A DNA stretch of 64,000 nt. Origin: Paenibacillus sp. URB8-2 (GTDB lineage: Bacteria > Bacillota > Bacilli > Paenibacillales > Paenibacillaceae). Numbering within the stretch: the stretch's first letter is position 1; each line of letters begins with the position of its first letter. The DNA is taken from NCBI RefSeq assembly GCF_013393385.1, contig NZ_AP023239.1, positions 186,001 through 250,000 on the forward strand. Direction: 5' to 3'. Position numbers and translations under genes: made by a program. The notes beneath the pieces were generated by a model that saw nothing but the letters and a program-made list of their open reading frames with translations, made no database searches and had not been told where the DNA came from. Of this stretch, positions 44,561 to 53,229 are shown one piece after another.

Positions 44561-45592
44561 TTACTTCATTTTGTCTGCAAGCTTGGCCATTTCCGCGTCC
44601 AGATCTTTCACAAAAGTGCTGAACTCGTCATGCGGCACGAACTTCGGATTGCTGCCCAAGTCTTTAATTTTTTTCTGCAGCTCCGGATCTGCCAAAGCTT
44701 TCTCGTATGCGTTGTCCAGCACATCGAGAATTTCGGCCGGAGTTCCTTTCGGTGCAAACATTCCACGGGATACCGGAAGGGAGAAATCGATACCCTGTTC
44801 AATCATTGTAGGCACATTCGGCAATGCGGCATCGCGCTCCGTGTTTACGATACCGAGCGGTACCAGATCGCCCGACTCAAAATATCCTTTACCGGATGCG
44901 TAGTCGGCAACCATACCTTCGACCTGATTGGCGACCATGGCGGCATATTGTGGCCCGGTACCCGGATAGTTTACGTATTTCAACGATTTCGTATCTACGC
45001 CCGCTTTGTCCAAAAGCGACGCAATGGTGTAGTGGTCCTCGGATCCGACCGTATAGGCCCAAATCACTTTACCGGGATTTTTTTTCACATAATTGATAAA
45101 ATCGGTCATGTTTTTGACATTGTTCTTTTGGGAGAATTCTTTGGTGACTGCAGGAATGTGCGGGGTGGACGTAATCTGGGCGATGCCTTCGAAAGAAGAA
45201 AAGCCGTAATCTACAATTCCGGTATGCTGCGCTGCGGCAACAACCTGGTGAGATCCGAGAATCGTATAGCCGTCCGGAGCGGCATCTTTTACATACCTGG
45301 AACCAATAGTTGCTGATGCGCCTGCCATATTGACCGGTACAATCGGTTTGCCCAGATGCTTCTCGGCGTAAGAGGCGACCAACCGGAACAATACATCGGA
45401 ACCTCCGCCCGGTGGATAAGGGATAACCATTTTAACGGGTTTTTCAGGAAACTTAGTACTAGTCTCTTTTGCAGACCCGGCTGCAGAACCTGTCCCAGAG
45501 TTAGATCCCCCGGATGATACTGAGTTATTGGAACAAGCGGTAATAAGAATTAAGCACAAAACTAACATACCAACCAGCTGCAACCTCTTCAT
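44561..45592 (-). CDS. tctC: Tripartite tricarboxylate transporter substrate-binding lipoprotein TctC
   Basis: 343 residues. Lipoprotein signal MKRLQLVGMLVLCLILITAC with the lipidated Cys at 20, a Ser/Gly linker, then the Bug/TctC fold: FPEKPVKMVIPYPPGGGSDVLFRL and LGKPIVPVNMAGASATIG. Binds the carboxylate outside the membrane and hands it to TctAB. The ATG after AGGGGAGAT is chosen over the longer frame. Divergent from the Lrp-type regulator gene. Confidence 0.92.
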   Translation of the reverse strand: MKRLQLVGMLVLCLILITACSNNSVSSGGSNSGTGSAAGSAKETSTKFPEKPVKMVIPYPPGGGSDVLFRLVASYAEKHLGKPIVPVNMAGASATIGSRYVKDAAPDGYTILGSHQVVAAAQHTGIVDYGFSSFEGIAQITSTPHIPAVTKEFSQKNNVKNMTDFINYVKKNPGKVIWAYTVGSEDHYTIASLLDKAGVDTKSLKYVNYPGTGPQYAAMVANQVEGMVADYASGKGYFESGDLVPLGIVNTERDAALPNVPTMIEQGIDFSLPVSRGMFAPKGTPAEILDVLDNAYEKALADPELQKKIKDLGSNPKFVPHDEFSTFVKDLDAEMAKLADKMK

Positions 45593-45696
45593 GAGTGTAC
45601 CATCTCCCCTAAATGTGATATTTATCATAACAATATAAGTCATATTACATTACGTCAATACTTTTTTGATAAAAAGTAACCAAATTTGAAAAAACA

Positions 45697-45805
45697 CATA
45701 CATTTTGATTGATATATAATAAAATCATTACAAAAGGTAACCGTTTTCATATATTTTGTTTCATGTTGGATATAAATGGTTGATTGATATTGGTCAAAAT
45801 GTATG
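45697..45805. promoter_or_regulatory. Widely spaced inverted repeat between tctC and the Lrp-type gene
   Basis: CATACATTTTGA (45697-45708) and its exact reverse complement TCAAAATGTATG (45794-45805), centres 97 bases apart. TGATTGATAT occurs near both. Lrp/AsnC proteins are octamers that wrap DNA over several sites, so these are good operator candidates for the divergent regulator. Inference from position. Confidence 0.5.
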
Positions 45806-45928
45806 AATAAGGTGGCTATAATGGTTTAACTATGATAGAAAACATGACATTAAAGAGAACGCTTCTTTTCAACGTCCTTCTTTATTTGCTACAATCCTAA
45901 ATATGAGGATAATGGGGTGATACCAAAT

Positions 45929-46375
45929 ATGTTGGATCAAATAGACACGCTTATTTTGCACCAGCTTTCCAAAAACAGCAGATTGTCTTACGTCGATCTA
46001 GCCAAAGAAGTCGGTTTGTCGAGGGTGGCAGTCCGGGAACGGATCGACAGGCTTATAGAAGAAGGAATTATTGAGCAGTTCTCCATCGTCATCAATGCGG
46101 AGAAGTTAGGAAAGAAGGTTTCCGCTTTTCTGGAAATTGATGTAGAGCCGAAATATTTCGAAAGTGTAGCGGAAATGTTGATGGCAAACCAGAAGGTTGC
46201 CGTTCTGTATCAAATGACAGGCCCCTGCACGCTCCATATGCATATCCTTGTGGAAGATCATCAGGCTTTGGATCGATTTCTGCGGGATTCGGTATATTCC
46301 ATCGAAGGAATTGTCAGAGTGGAAAGTCATATTTTGTTGAGGAGATTCAAAGCTCAGGATGGTCTTAATATTTGA
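45929..46375 (+). CDS. Lrp/AsnC-family regulator
   Basis: 148 residues. Winged HTH (LSYVDLAKEVGLSRVAVRERIDRLIEEGIIEQFSI) then an AsnC-type ligand domain (KVSAFLEIDVEPKYFESVAEML, VEDHQALDRFL). The ATG after GGGGTGA is preferred to a GTG four codons earlier. Divergent from tctCBA, so the likely local role is carboxylate- or amino-acid-responsive control of the transporter. Confidence 0.9.
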   Translation: MLDQIDTLILHQLSKNSRLSYVDLAKEVGLSRVAVRERIDRLIEEGIIEQFSIVINAEKLGKKVSAFLEIDVEPKYFESVAEMLMANQKVAVLYQMTGPCTLHMHILVEDHQALDRFLRDSVYSIEGIVRVESHILLRRFKAQDGLNI

Positions 46376-46401
46376 GGGAGTAAATCGTGGATTTAAGATT
46401 T

Positions 46402-46437
46402 GGCTCCATACCATGCGAAAAACACCGATCCGTTGGA
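46402..46437 (+). terminator. Left half of a terminator split by IS1182
   Basis: AACACCGATCCGTTGGA here and CCGGTGTTTTTTT after the insertion sequence (48145 onward) would join into a hairpin ACACCG / CGGTGT with T-run. The IS sits in its loop. The upstream bases TGGCTCCATA resemble the ssrA core, but weakly. Confidence 0.6.
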
Positions 46438-48138
46438 GAGGCCACTGAAAAAGTCCGTCTCATAGGAAAAGGTACAGATCTTCAAGAAAATTGAAGAGGC
46501 TGTACCTTTTTTGTTTTATACTGAAGTCATCTAACAAAAAAGCGGGTGTGAGTGGATGATTCGGCAACAACAAACCTTAGTTTTGAGTCCTTATGCGGCA
46601 TTGTATGACATCGTTGTCCCGAAGGACAATATACTCCGTCAAATCAATGAATTGGTGGATTTCACTTTCATATACGAAGAACTGGAAACAAAGTATTGCT
46701 TGGATAATGGACGCAACGCCATTGATCCGGTGCGCATGTTTAAATATTTACTGCTGAAAGCCATTTTTGAACTCTCTGACGTCGACATCGTGGAGCGTTC
46801 AAAGTACGACCTGTCGTTCAAGTACTTCCTCGGCATGGCGCCGGAAGACCCGGTCATCGATCCGAGTTCCTTAACGAAGTTCCGTAAACTACGTTTGAAA
46901 GATATCAACCTTTTGGACATGCTCATCGGCAAGACCGTAGAACTTGCCATCGAGCAAAATATCCTAAAGAGCAATTCCATCATCGTCGACGCCACGCATA
47001 CGAAAGCACGTTACAACCAGAAAACGCCTCAAGAAATTCTACAAGACCGTGCACGGAAATTGCGAAAAGCCGTGTACACCATGGATGAGTCAGTCAAGGT
47101 CAAAATGCCGGCAAAGAATACAACGAGCGAACTCGAAGATGAAATTGCGTACTGCCAAAAACTCGTCAACTTCATCGAAAATGAGAGTGGCATTGCACAA
47201 GTGCCAAAAATTCTGGAGCCGCTTAACCTGCTGAAAGAAACGGTTGCGGATGACGTCGAGCAACTTCGCCTGGCGGCGGATCCGGATGCGCGCGTTGGCC
47301 ACAAGAGCGCAGATTCCGCATTTTTTGGATACAAAACTCATCTAGCGATGACTGAGGAACGCCTTATTACGGCGGCTGTCATTACAACCGGTGAAAAGAA
47401 TGACGGCAAGCAATTGCAGACCCTTATCGAAAAAAGCAAGGCAGCTGGCATGCAGGTCAAAACGGTGATTGGGGATACTGCATATTCCGAAAAAGATAAT
47501 ATTGCGTACACGAAAACAAATGAAATTGAACTTGTGGCCAAACTAAATCCCCTCGTCACGCAAGGTGCGCGTAAGAAAGAAGACGAATTTTTATTCAACA
47601 AAGATGCAGGCATGTACGTATGTCCAGCTGGACATATGGCCATTCGAAAGGCTCGGCAGGGTAAAAAAGGGGTCGGCAAAAATCAAACAGACACCTATTA
47701 TTTTGATGTGAAACTATGCAAGCATTGTCCGTTCAAGGAAGGGTGCTACAAAGAAGGCGCTAAAAGCAAAAGCTATTCGGTAAGTATTAAATCCGATGAG
47801 CACACCGAGCAAATGACGTTCCAAGATTCAGAGTATTTCAAGGAAAAATCCAAGGAACGCTACAAAATTGAAGCGAAGAACAGTGAACTCAAACATGGAC
47901 ACGGGTATGATGTCGCGACATCCTCGGGTCTGCTTGGCATGGAAATGCAAGGGGCGATGACAATTTTCGCTGTGAATTTAAAACGAATCTTAAAGTTAAC
48001 AGACTAAGAATTACCGAATGATGGAGCCGTACTTGACCTAAAAAAGAAGACATCCGTTCCTAAAAGGTGGGAAATGGATGTCTTTTTGTTTGAGACATAA
48101 GCCGTCAAAGAAAAATACGTAAGTTTTTCAGTGGCCTC
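46438..48138 (+). mobile_element. IS1182-family insertion sequence
   Basis: Terminal inverted repeats GAGGCCACTGAAAAA (left) and TTTTTCAGTGGCCTC (right) bound 1701 bases and are flanked by an exact 8-base duplication CCGTTGGA (46430-46437, 48139-48146). The transposase is intact and the duplication unmutated, so the insertion may be recent. Confidence 0.92.
46556..48007 (+). CDS. IS1182-family DDE transposase
   Basis: 483 residues. N-terminal DUF772-type domain (NGRNAIDPVRMFKYLLLKAIFELSD, LSFKYFLGM), catalytic Asp in SIIVDATHTKARYN, second Asp in VIGDTAYSEKDN, and the C-terminal Cys cluster (MYVCPAGHMA, LCKHCPFKEGCYKEG) and EAKNSELKHGHGYD with the catalytic Glu. Complete and in frame. The start is the GTG/ATG region after GGGTGTGAG. 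Confidence 0.93.
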   Translation: MIRQQQTLVLSPYAALYDIVVPKDNILRQINELVDFTFIYEELETKYCLDNGRNAIDPVRMFKYLLLKAIFELSDVDIVERSKYDLSFKYFLGMAPEDPVIDPSSLTKFRKLRLKDINLLDMLIGKTVELAIEQNILKSNSIIVDATHTKARYNQKTPQEILQDRARKLRKAVYTMDESVKVKMPAKNTTSELEDEIAYCQKLVNFIENESGIAQVPKILEPLNLLKETVADDVEQLRLAADPDARVGHKSADSAFFGYKTHLAMTEERLITAAVITTGEKNDGKQLQTLIEKSKAAGMQVKTVIGDTAYSEKDNIAYTKTNEIELVAKLNPLVTQGARKKEDEFLFNKDAGMYVCPAGHMAIRKARQGKKGVGKNQTDTYYFDVKLCKHCPFKEGCYKEGAKSKSYSVSIKSDEHTEQMTFQDSEYFKEKSKERYKIEAKNSELKHGHGYDVATSSGLLGMEMQGAMTIFAVNLKRILKLTD

Positions 48139-48290
48139 CCGTTGGACCGGTGTTTTTTTGCATCTAAACTAGTAGAGGGAATTTTTTTGCGGGCGATTAT
48201 TTAATCGAATTCCGTTTTTTAAGCTTCTGCTAATATTGATAGGTTAGAATCGTTGAATGTTACCCAAAAGTAAGGGGGGAGGACAATAAA

Positions 48291-49556
48291 ATGCCGCAAC
48301 GAACCGTGACGACATTGGATTTGCAGGCTGCCCCGCAGACCGACTTGCTCCCGACGAAAAAGAAAGAACGGATCGAAGAAATAACCCTGTTAAGGGCGTT
48401 TGCGTTTCTCGCCATTACCATGCAGCACAGCATAGCGGAATATATTTACCGGAGCGATATTTTGCAGTCCGATGCAATAATGCTGGCGATGCTGTTTGAT
48501 TTCACACGTTTCGGGACGCCGGCTTTTGTGTTTCTGTCCGGGCTGCTGCTGTTTTACAACAACAACGGCAAGCTTTCCTATTGGCCTTTTGTTCGAAAAA
48601 GGCTGGTAGATATTTATTTGCCGTTTGTATGCTGGACGGTCATTTATTGGATCGCCGTACAGGGGGTTGCATTCGGTCAATTGGGAAATCCGGCAGACTG
48701 GCCGAGGACGTTGCTCCATGAGCTGTTCCTGCCGACATACGGTTATCATCTGTGGTTTATTCCAATGATTTTTCAATATTATCTCTTATTCCCGCTGTTT
48801 GCGCTTGCGATCCAGAAGGTGCGCCAAAAGCTTCAAGCGATGCCGGGAGGAGCGTCTTTCCGCCGCGTGTTTATGATCGTTACCTTTATGGGTGCGTTAT
48901 ACGGCATCCTGATGTGGTTATCCAGTTACCGGATGCCGGACTGGGCGGACGATTGGGGCGGGTTCTGGGCGAGCGTACTCTCTTACCGATCGTATTATTT
49001 TGTGTTTTACTTTTTCTACTTTCTGCTTGGCGCGGTTTGCGCCTTGGGACTTCAGCGCTGGCGGCGTTTTGTGGAAGATGGCTTTATCTGGTTCGGATTT
49101 GCATTTATTGCTCTGTACATCTGGCAAGGTTATGAGATCCTTAACCATTCTACGGAAACGATAAACCTGAACTATGCCGGATATTTGAGGCCTTTTACCT
49201 TCGTTCTTATCGTGTCCCAGCTGCTACTGCTGTACGGTATTATACGGTTCGTGCAGACAAGGGGAGGAGCGGCGTGCAGGATCTTTCGCTTTATCGGCAC
49301 TTATTCCTTTGGCGGTTTTCTAGCTCATGCCTTTGTTCTGATGCTGATCAGCTCCATCACCAGGCCGCTTGCGCTCACCGGCTACCATCTGCCTGCGGCT
49401 GTCCTTACCTTTGCGCTAACGGCGGCGGGTTCGATCGGGCTTGCCAAGCTGCTCAGCAAGCTGTCTTTCGGGCGGTGGCTTATCGGAACGACAGGGAAGC
49501 GGGCGAACCGAAATCGGATAAAGGCCAGTCCGGCGCAGCAAACCTTTCCTCAATAA
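48291..49556 (+). CDS. Membrane acyltransferase (acyltransferase 3 family)
   Basis: 421 residues with about ten membrane spans. It begins with a short cytosolic region, then EITLLRAFAFLAITMQHSIAEYI, the catalytic His of the acyltransferase 3 family within QHS; FGTPAFVFLSGLLLFY and the Arg-containing VRKRLVDIYLPFVCW follow. Transfers O-acetyl or similar groups to polysaccharide or other surface molecules; exact acceptor unknown. A strong AAGGGGGGAGG precedes the ATG. Confidence 0.88.
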   Translation: MPQRTVTTLDLQAAPQTDLLPTKKKERIEEITLLRAFAFLAITMQHSIAEYIYRSDILQSDAIMLAMLFDFTRFGTPAFVFLSGLLLFYNNNGKLSYWPFVRKRLVDIYLPFVCWTVIYWIAVQGVAFGQLGNPADWPRTLLHELFLPTYGYHLWFIPMIFQYYLLFPLFALAIQKVRQKLQAMPGGASFRRVFMIVTFMGALYGILMWLSSYRMPDWADDWGGFWASVLSYRSYYFVFYFFYFLLGAVCALGLQRWRRFVEDGFIWFGFAFIALYIWQGYEILNHSTETINLNYAGYLRPFTFVLIVSQLLLLYGIIRFVQTRGGAACRIFRFIGTYSFGGFLAHAFVLMLISSITRPLALTGYHLPAAVLTFALTAAGSIGLAKLLSKLSFGRWLIGTTGKRANRNRIKASPAQQTFPQ

Positions 49557-49562
49557 AGGCCG

Positions 49563-49608
49563 TTCGGCTCCATATAGCCGCGAAAGACACCCTTCCGGGT
49601 GTCTTTTT
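49563..49608 (+). repeat. Third ssrA core plus terminator copy
   Basis: TTCGGCTCCATATAGCCG, then AAGACACC / GGTGTCTTTTT. Twelve bases of core are identical to the ssrA end, and the hairpin is the same as in the two other copies; it serves as terminator of the acyltransferase gene. Either the outermost junction of the integration array or an ordinary member of a dispersed terminator family. Confidence 0.45.
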
Positions 49609-49660
49609 CATTCTACCATCTGTTTTTACTGTACAGGGAAGGCCGTCCTCCAAAAATGTC

Positions 49661-50824
49661 TTAGTCCTTTCCAGTAGCTGCTAAGATTCGCCTGGCCAAC
49701 TCATCCCCTCGCTGTTCCAGAATCTCGATGGAATGGAGTAAATCCGCTTGATGCTGCCGTTGCTCCTTCGTCCAGGCTTTTTTTGGGGAATCGTAGGTGT
49801 CCAAGGATTTCGCATCTGTCAGACTCGCGTAGAAAGGTTGAAGCCGGGAATGCATTTGCTCGTAGACGTCCGCCATTTCGCTTAGGTACACGGTTAGGGA
49901 GGACGCCGGGAATGAGAGCATATACTTTAAATAGATTGCCGCACTTCTTCTGGCATCTGTCAGAGCCATTAGACAAAAGTGGTTGACGCCGAGTCTTCGA
50001 GCAAAATCCTGCTGGTTCGCTGTTTGATACCATCGTTCATCCAGCAATCCTTCCCGCCATGCTTGCAGGGCTTGATAACCTAGCTTATATCCTCTGTTTT
50101 CCTCGGCGTACATGGAGTCCAATTTGACCTGAAGCGAAGCGTAGAGATTGTCCAGAGCGGATGGCTTTGCGACTTCGCCGTTAAAACGAATGAGGATGAA
50201 AGGCCATTGATCCACATTCAGGTACCCTTTGCTTATTTTCATGTACTCTTGAAATTCCGGGTCATCCTTATGATCCTCAAAGGTCTCATCGTCAAAATAA
50301 CTCCGGCACAGCAAGGTTTCTCCACCATTTAGATAGCCTGTGATGATTCCCCACTCGGGAGCAACCCGCAGATTAATGGCTATCGGCAAGTGATGTTTTT
50401 TGATGCTTTCCTTGATGTGTTGCATTTCCAATTCGCGTTCTTTGGATGTGATCCGGTCTGTCCAGCTGACCTGAAGGCCATAGGTTTTAAATGCCGGAGC
50501 GGCATAGTCGTAAGCTACCAGAGCATCCGCGGAGCTATAATCCCAAACGGGGGTAAAAGCGACTCTCCAGCACGCCCCGGAAACGCCCATTACGGTTTCA
50601 TAAGCGGTTTCCTGTCCCATGGTTTTTAGTGAAAGATAAAGAGCGCCTGCCCATGAACAATCCATACCTTGACCAAAGCCCAGATGGCCCACATCCTGAG
50701 CAATATAGCAATCATTCACGGAGTCACTTCTAAAAAGTTTCGTCCGGTCCGGTGTGTAATGAATCGTATCTCCTTCCAGGCAGCTTATGGCGTGTATGCC
50801 GGTGGCGTTTACATAAACAAGCAA
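49661..50824 (-). CDS. BtrH-like / cysteine-peptidase-fold hypothetical protein
   Basis: 387 residues. The conserved part is VNDCYIAQDVGHLGFGQGMDCSWAGALYLSLKTMG, a Cys-containing motif like the N-terminal domain of BtrH acyltransferases and related papain-like folds. HLPIAINLRVAPEWGIITGYLNGG then fits the His region. The C-terminal 150 residues are helical. The start is TTG with no good ribosome binding site, so the N-terminus is uncertain, though ATGIHAISCLEGDTIHY looks natural. Divergent overlap with nothing; next gene upstream on the same strand is the XRE-type gene. Function unknown. Confidence 0.6.
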   Translation of the reverse strand: MLVYVNATGIHAISCLEGDTIHYTPDRTKLFRSDSVNDCYIAQDVGHLGFGQGMDCSWAGALYLSLKTMGQETAYETVMGVSGACWRVAFTPVWDYSSADALVAYDYAAPAFKTYGLQVSWTDRITSKERELEMQHIKESIKKHHLPIAINLRVAPEWGIITGYLNGGETLLCRSYFDDETFEDHKDDPEFQEYMKISKGYLNVDQWPFILIRFNGEVAKPSALDNLYASLQVKLDSMYAEENRGYKLGYQALQAWREGLLDERWYQTANQQDFARRLGVNHFCLMALTDARRSAAIYLKYMLSFPASSLTVYLSEMADVYEQMHSRLQPFYASLTDAKSLDTYDSPKKAWTKEQRQHQADLLHSIEILEQRGDELARRILAATGKD

Positions 50825-50873
50825 GAGATAATCTTCACCGTGATTTTCGATAAGGCTGGGAACAGCTCATGAG

Positions 50874-51415
50874 TTACGGTGAAATGCTCCACTTAAAATA
50901 TTGATAATGTTTCATTTTATTCATGATATTCTGATGCTTCCGCTCATTGCCGTATGCAGAACATACAAATTCCAGTTCTCCAGGGGATAGATCATAGCCC
51001 TCGCTATCGAGATTGATAACTAACAGGTCATCCTGCAAAACGTAAGCGGCATAGGTGCCCGAAGGGATCTGGTATTTGATAAGCAGCAGCTTAATTCGTT
51101 TGCTTTGAATGCGGTGGGGGAGGGTCTGGTCATTAAGGATGAATGTCAATTGATTGTCGATAACGAACTGGTTTACAAAATGAGTGACATCGTGGCTTTC
51201 AAAACCATCGGTGTACATGGCTTGAAGAACAACCAATTGCTGCGGCATCAAAATGCGGTCGATCGATTGGGCCAATATATGTGATAGTAACCTGTCTCCC
51301 ACTTTGAAACGGCTTGGGCGCTGACATTTAATTGTTCAGCCAATTGTTCTTGTGACAATTGTTTTTCTTTGCGAAGAGTACAAATCCGTTTCCCGACTGC
51401 TTCGGCACTTATCAT
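50874..51415 (-). pseudogene. XRE-family regulator with a frameshift
   Basis: From ATG at 51415, after GGGAGA, the frame reads MISAEAVGKRICTLRKEKQLSQEQLAEQLNVSAQAVSKWETG, a classic Cro/CI HTH. At about 51293 the frame must change. The +1 frame reads GDRLLSHILAQSIDRIL and continues to a natural end (NIMNKMKHYQYFKWSISP). The intact protein would have about 180 residues. A single indel or sequencing error explains it. The C-terminal part (YDLSPGELEFVCSAYGNERKH) is likely effector- or partner-binding. Confidence 0.7.
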
Positions 51416-51640
51416 TAATCACATCTCCCAAGATTGGATTGCGACGTCGCTGTTTTTATTATAGTAGCTTGGAAACGGGAGCACCATTTATCCAGAGATG
51501 AGTGTAGCTGATATTCTGCAACTGGGGGTTGAGTGGTAGATGCTAGAGATATGTCAAAAAGATTATCCTGATTGACACATAATCATCTGAATAATACGAT
51601 GAGTACGAATCTGGTTGTTTTAAAGGAGGCTTGCTTATCC

Positions 51641-51664
51641 ATGCATTCCATTCGCTGGAGATAA
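51641..51664 (+). CDS. Macrolide-type leader peptide MHSIRWR
   Basis: Seven codons (ATG CAT TCC ATT CGC TGG AGA TAA) behind a strong TAAAGGAGG, 11 bases upstream. The sequence MHSIRWR resembles msr/ermD-type leaders (such as MTHSMRLR), whose Arg-X-Arg (+X+) motif stalls ribosomes bound by macrolides. An intrinsic terminator and then an MFS efflux gene follow. It is too short for ordinary gene finders. The role is inferred from motif and position. Confidence 0.6.
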   Translation: MHSIRWR

Positions 51665-51807
51665 GACGGCAATACAAAAGCAGATTTTTTTCCATTTTTT
51701 ATGGGATTTTTTGTTGTGCTTATTTTCCGAATTGGAGTAAACATGGATGAGTTAAGGAATAGCCTCTATTCGCTATACCTTTTATTTCTCTATGCTTTTT
51801 CGTCGGA

Positions 51808-51853
51808 GTGCAGACTTAAGCCCGTAATTGTGGACTTGAGGCCTGCATTTTTT
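51808..51853 (+). terminator. Candidate attenuator before the MFS efflux gene
   Basis: TGCAGACTTAAGCCC pairs imperfectly with GGACTTGAGGCCTGCA, followed by TTTTTTA, 47 bases before the MFS start and 145 bases after the leader peptide. Fits antibiotic-induced antitermination; alternative pairing was not modelled. Confidence 0.55.
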
Positions 51854-51899
51854 ATTGCCTAAAAATCAATAAAACCAATAAAAATGCGGGGAGAAATAG

Positions 51900-53096
51900 A
51901 TGATGAAAAATCAAAAGATGAATTGGAAACGAAGTTTTTTCACAATTTGGGCGGGCCAAGCCATATCACTGATTACTAGTGCTATTCTTCAAATGGCGAT
52001 CATTTGGTATTTGACCGAAAAAACAGGTTCGGCTATGGTGCTTTCCATGGCAACGCTGGTCGGATTTTTGCCGCAAGCGGTTGGCGGGCCTATGATCGGT
52101 GTACTGGTGGACCGTTGGAGCCGCAAAAAAGTAATGATTTGGGCGGATATTGTCGTTGCTGCAGCGGCTGCTTCTTTGGCCGTGGTCGCTTTTTATATGG
52201 ACTTGCCTGTCTGGGTGATTATGGTTGTGCTGTTTTTGAATGCGACAACGCCTTTGATCGTACCGGAGGTTCAGCTGGCGAAATGTGCGGGGTACAGTCA
52301 GTCCGTGCAATCGTTCAGCTATATTATTAGTCCGGCGGCCGCGGCGCTCCTGTACTCTAGTTGGGATCTGAATGCGATTATCGCCATTGATGTTGTGGGT
52401 GCATTGATCGCTTGTATTGCGGTCGCGATGATATCGATCCCGAAGCCGGGACACGTAGAGTCCGCTACTCCAAGCAGCTTTACAGAAGAACTCAAAGCAG
52501 GATATGATGCGCTGAAACATCACAAAGGCTTAGTTGCTCTTTTTTGGATTGGAGGATTATTCATTTTTGCTTTTATGCCGATTAATGCGTTGTTTCCTCT
52601 AATGGTAATGGGTTATTTCGGGGGAACGATGAAACAAGCATCCGCTGCAGAAATTATTTTTGCTGTCGGCATGTTGGCTGGGGGTTTACTCCTTGGCAAA
52701 TGGGGAGGCTTCAAGAACCGATCTCTTACTATTGTCACTTCTATTTTCGTAATGGGCTTTGCGTTGTTCATCTCGGGATTATTGCCTGCAAGCGGGTTTT
52801 TCATTTTTATGGCATGCTGCGCCGTAATGGGCTTTTCCGGGCCATTTTACAATGGGGTGCAGATGGCGTTATTTCAGGAACAAATTAAACCGGAGTATTT
52901 GGGAAGAGTGTTTGGATTATTCGGGAGTGTGATGGCTCTGGCAATGCCCCTTGGCCTGGTCATTTCGGGTGTTTTTGCGGATCAAATCGGTGTGAATCGG
53001 TGGTTTATGCTGTCCGGTATAATGATTATTGGGATTGCAGTAATTTGCTTGGTTGTTCCGGCAATTAGACACCTTGATGACTCGCCAGAGCAATAA
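51900..53096 (+). CDS. MFS efflux transporter (Mef-like)
   Basis: 398 residues, 12 membrane spans. MFS/Mef features are FFTIWAGQAISLITSAILQMAIIWYLTEKTGSA at the start, GPMIGVLVDRWSRKKVMIWADI (motif A, Asp-Arg-x-x-Arg-Lys) and a duplicated six-span plan. Members related to MefA export macrolides, in keeping with the upstream leader peptide. Two adjacent ATGs follow GGGGAGA; either may be used. The substrate is inferred, not shown. Confidence 0.85.
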   Translation: MMKNQKMNWKRSFFTIWAGQAISLITSAILQMAIIWYLTEKTGSAMVLSMATLVGFLPQAVGGPMIGVLVDRWSRKKVMIWADIVVAAAAASLAVVAFYMDLPVWVIMVVLFLNATTPLIVPEVQLAKCAGYSQSVQSFSYIISPAAAALLYSSWDLNAIIAIDVVGALIACIAVAMISIPKPGHVESATPSSFTEELKAGYDALKHHKGLVALFWIGGLFIFAFMPINALFPLMVMGYFGGTMKQASAAEIIFAVGMLAGGLLLGKWGGFKNRSLTIVTSIFVMGFALFISGLLPASGFFIFMACCAVMGFSGPFYNGVQMALFQEQIKPEYLGRVFGLFGSVMALAMPLGLVISGVFADQIGVNRWFMLSGIMIIGIAVICLVVPAIRHLDDSPEQ

Positions 53097-53229
53097 TTAT
53101 GTAAACCAGAAACAAAAACAATTGCTCCGTTCCATTGCGATGCTATAATAACAACGAAAGAACTAAATCCATTGATTTCCTGTTGCACTAAATATACATC
53201 ATCTATTTTTCGCAAAGGAGTTCTACAGA

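Noticed and set aside
44630..45316. 228-codon plus-strand frame
   Set aside because: Shadow of tctC, which has a lipoprotein signal and family motifs.
46402..46412. TGGCTCCATA as a fourth attachment core
   Set aside because: It lacks the CCTC start and AT end of the core and belongs to a different terminator; similarity is short enough for chance.
51966..52523. 185-codon minus-strand frame
   Set aside because: Shadow of the MFS transporter gene, rich in Arg/His/Asn and without homology.
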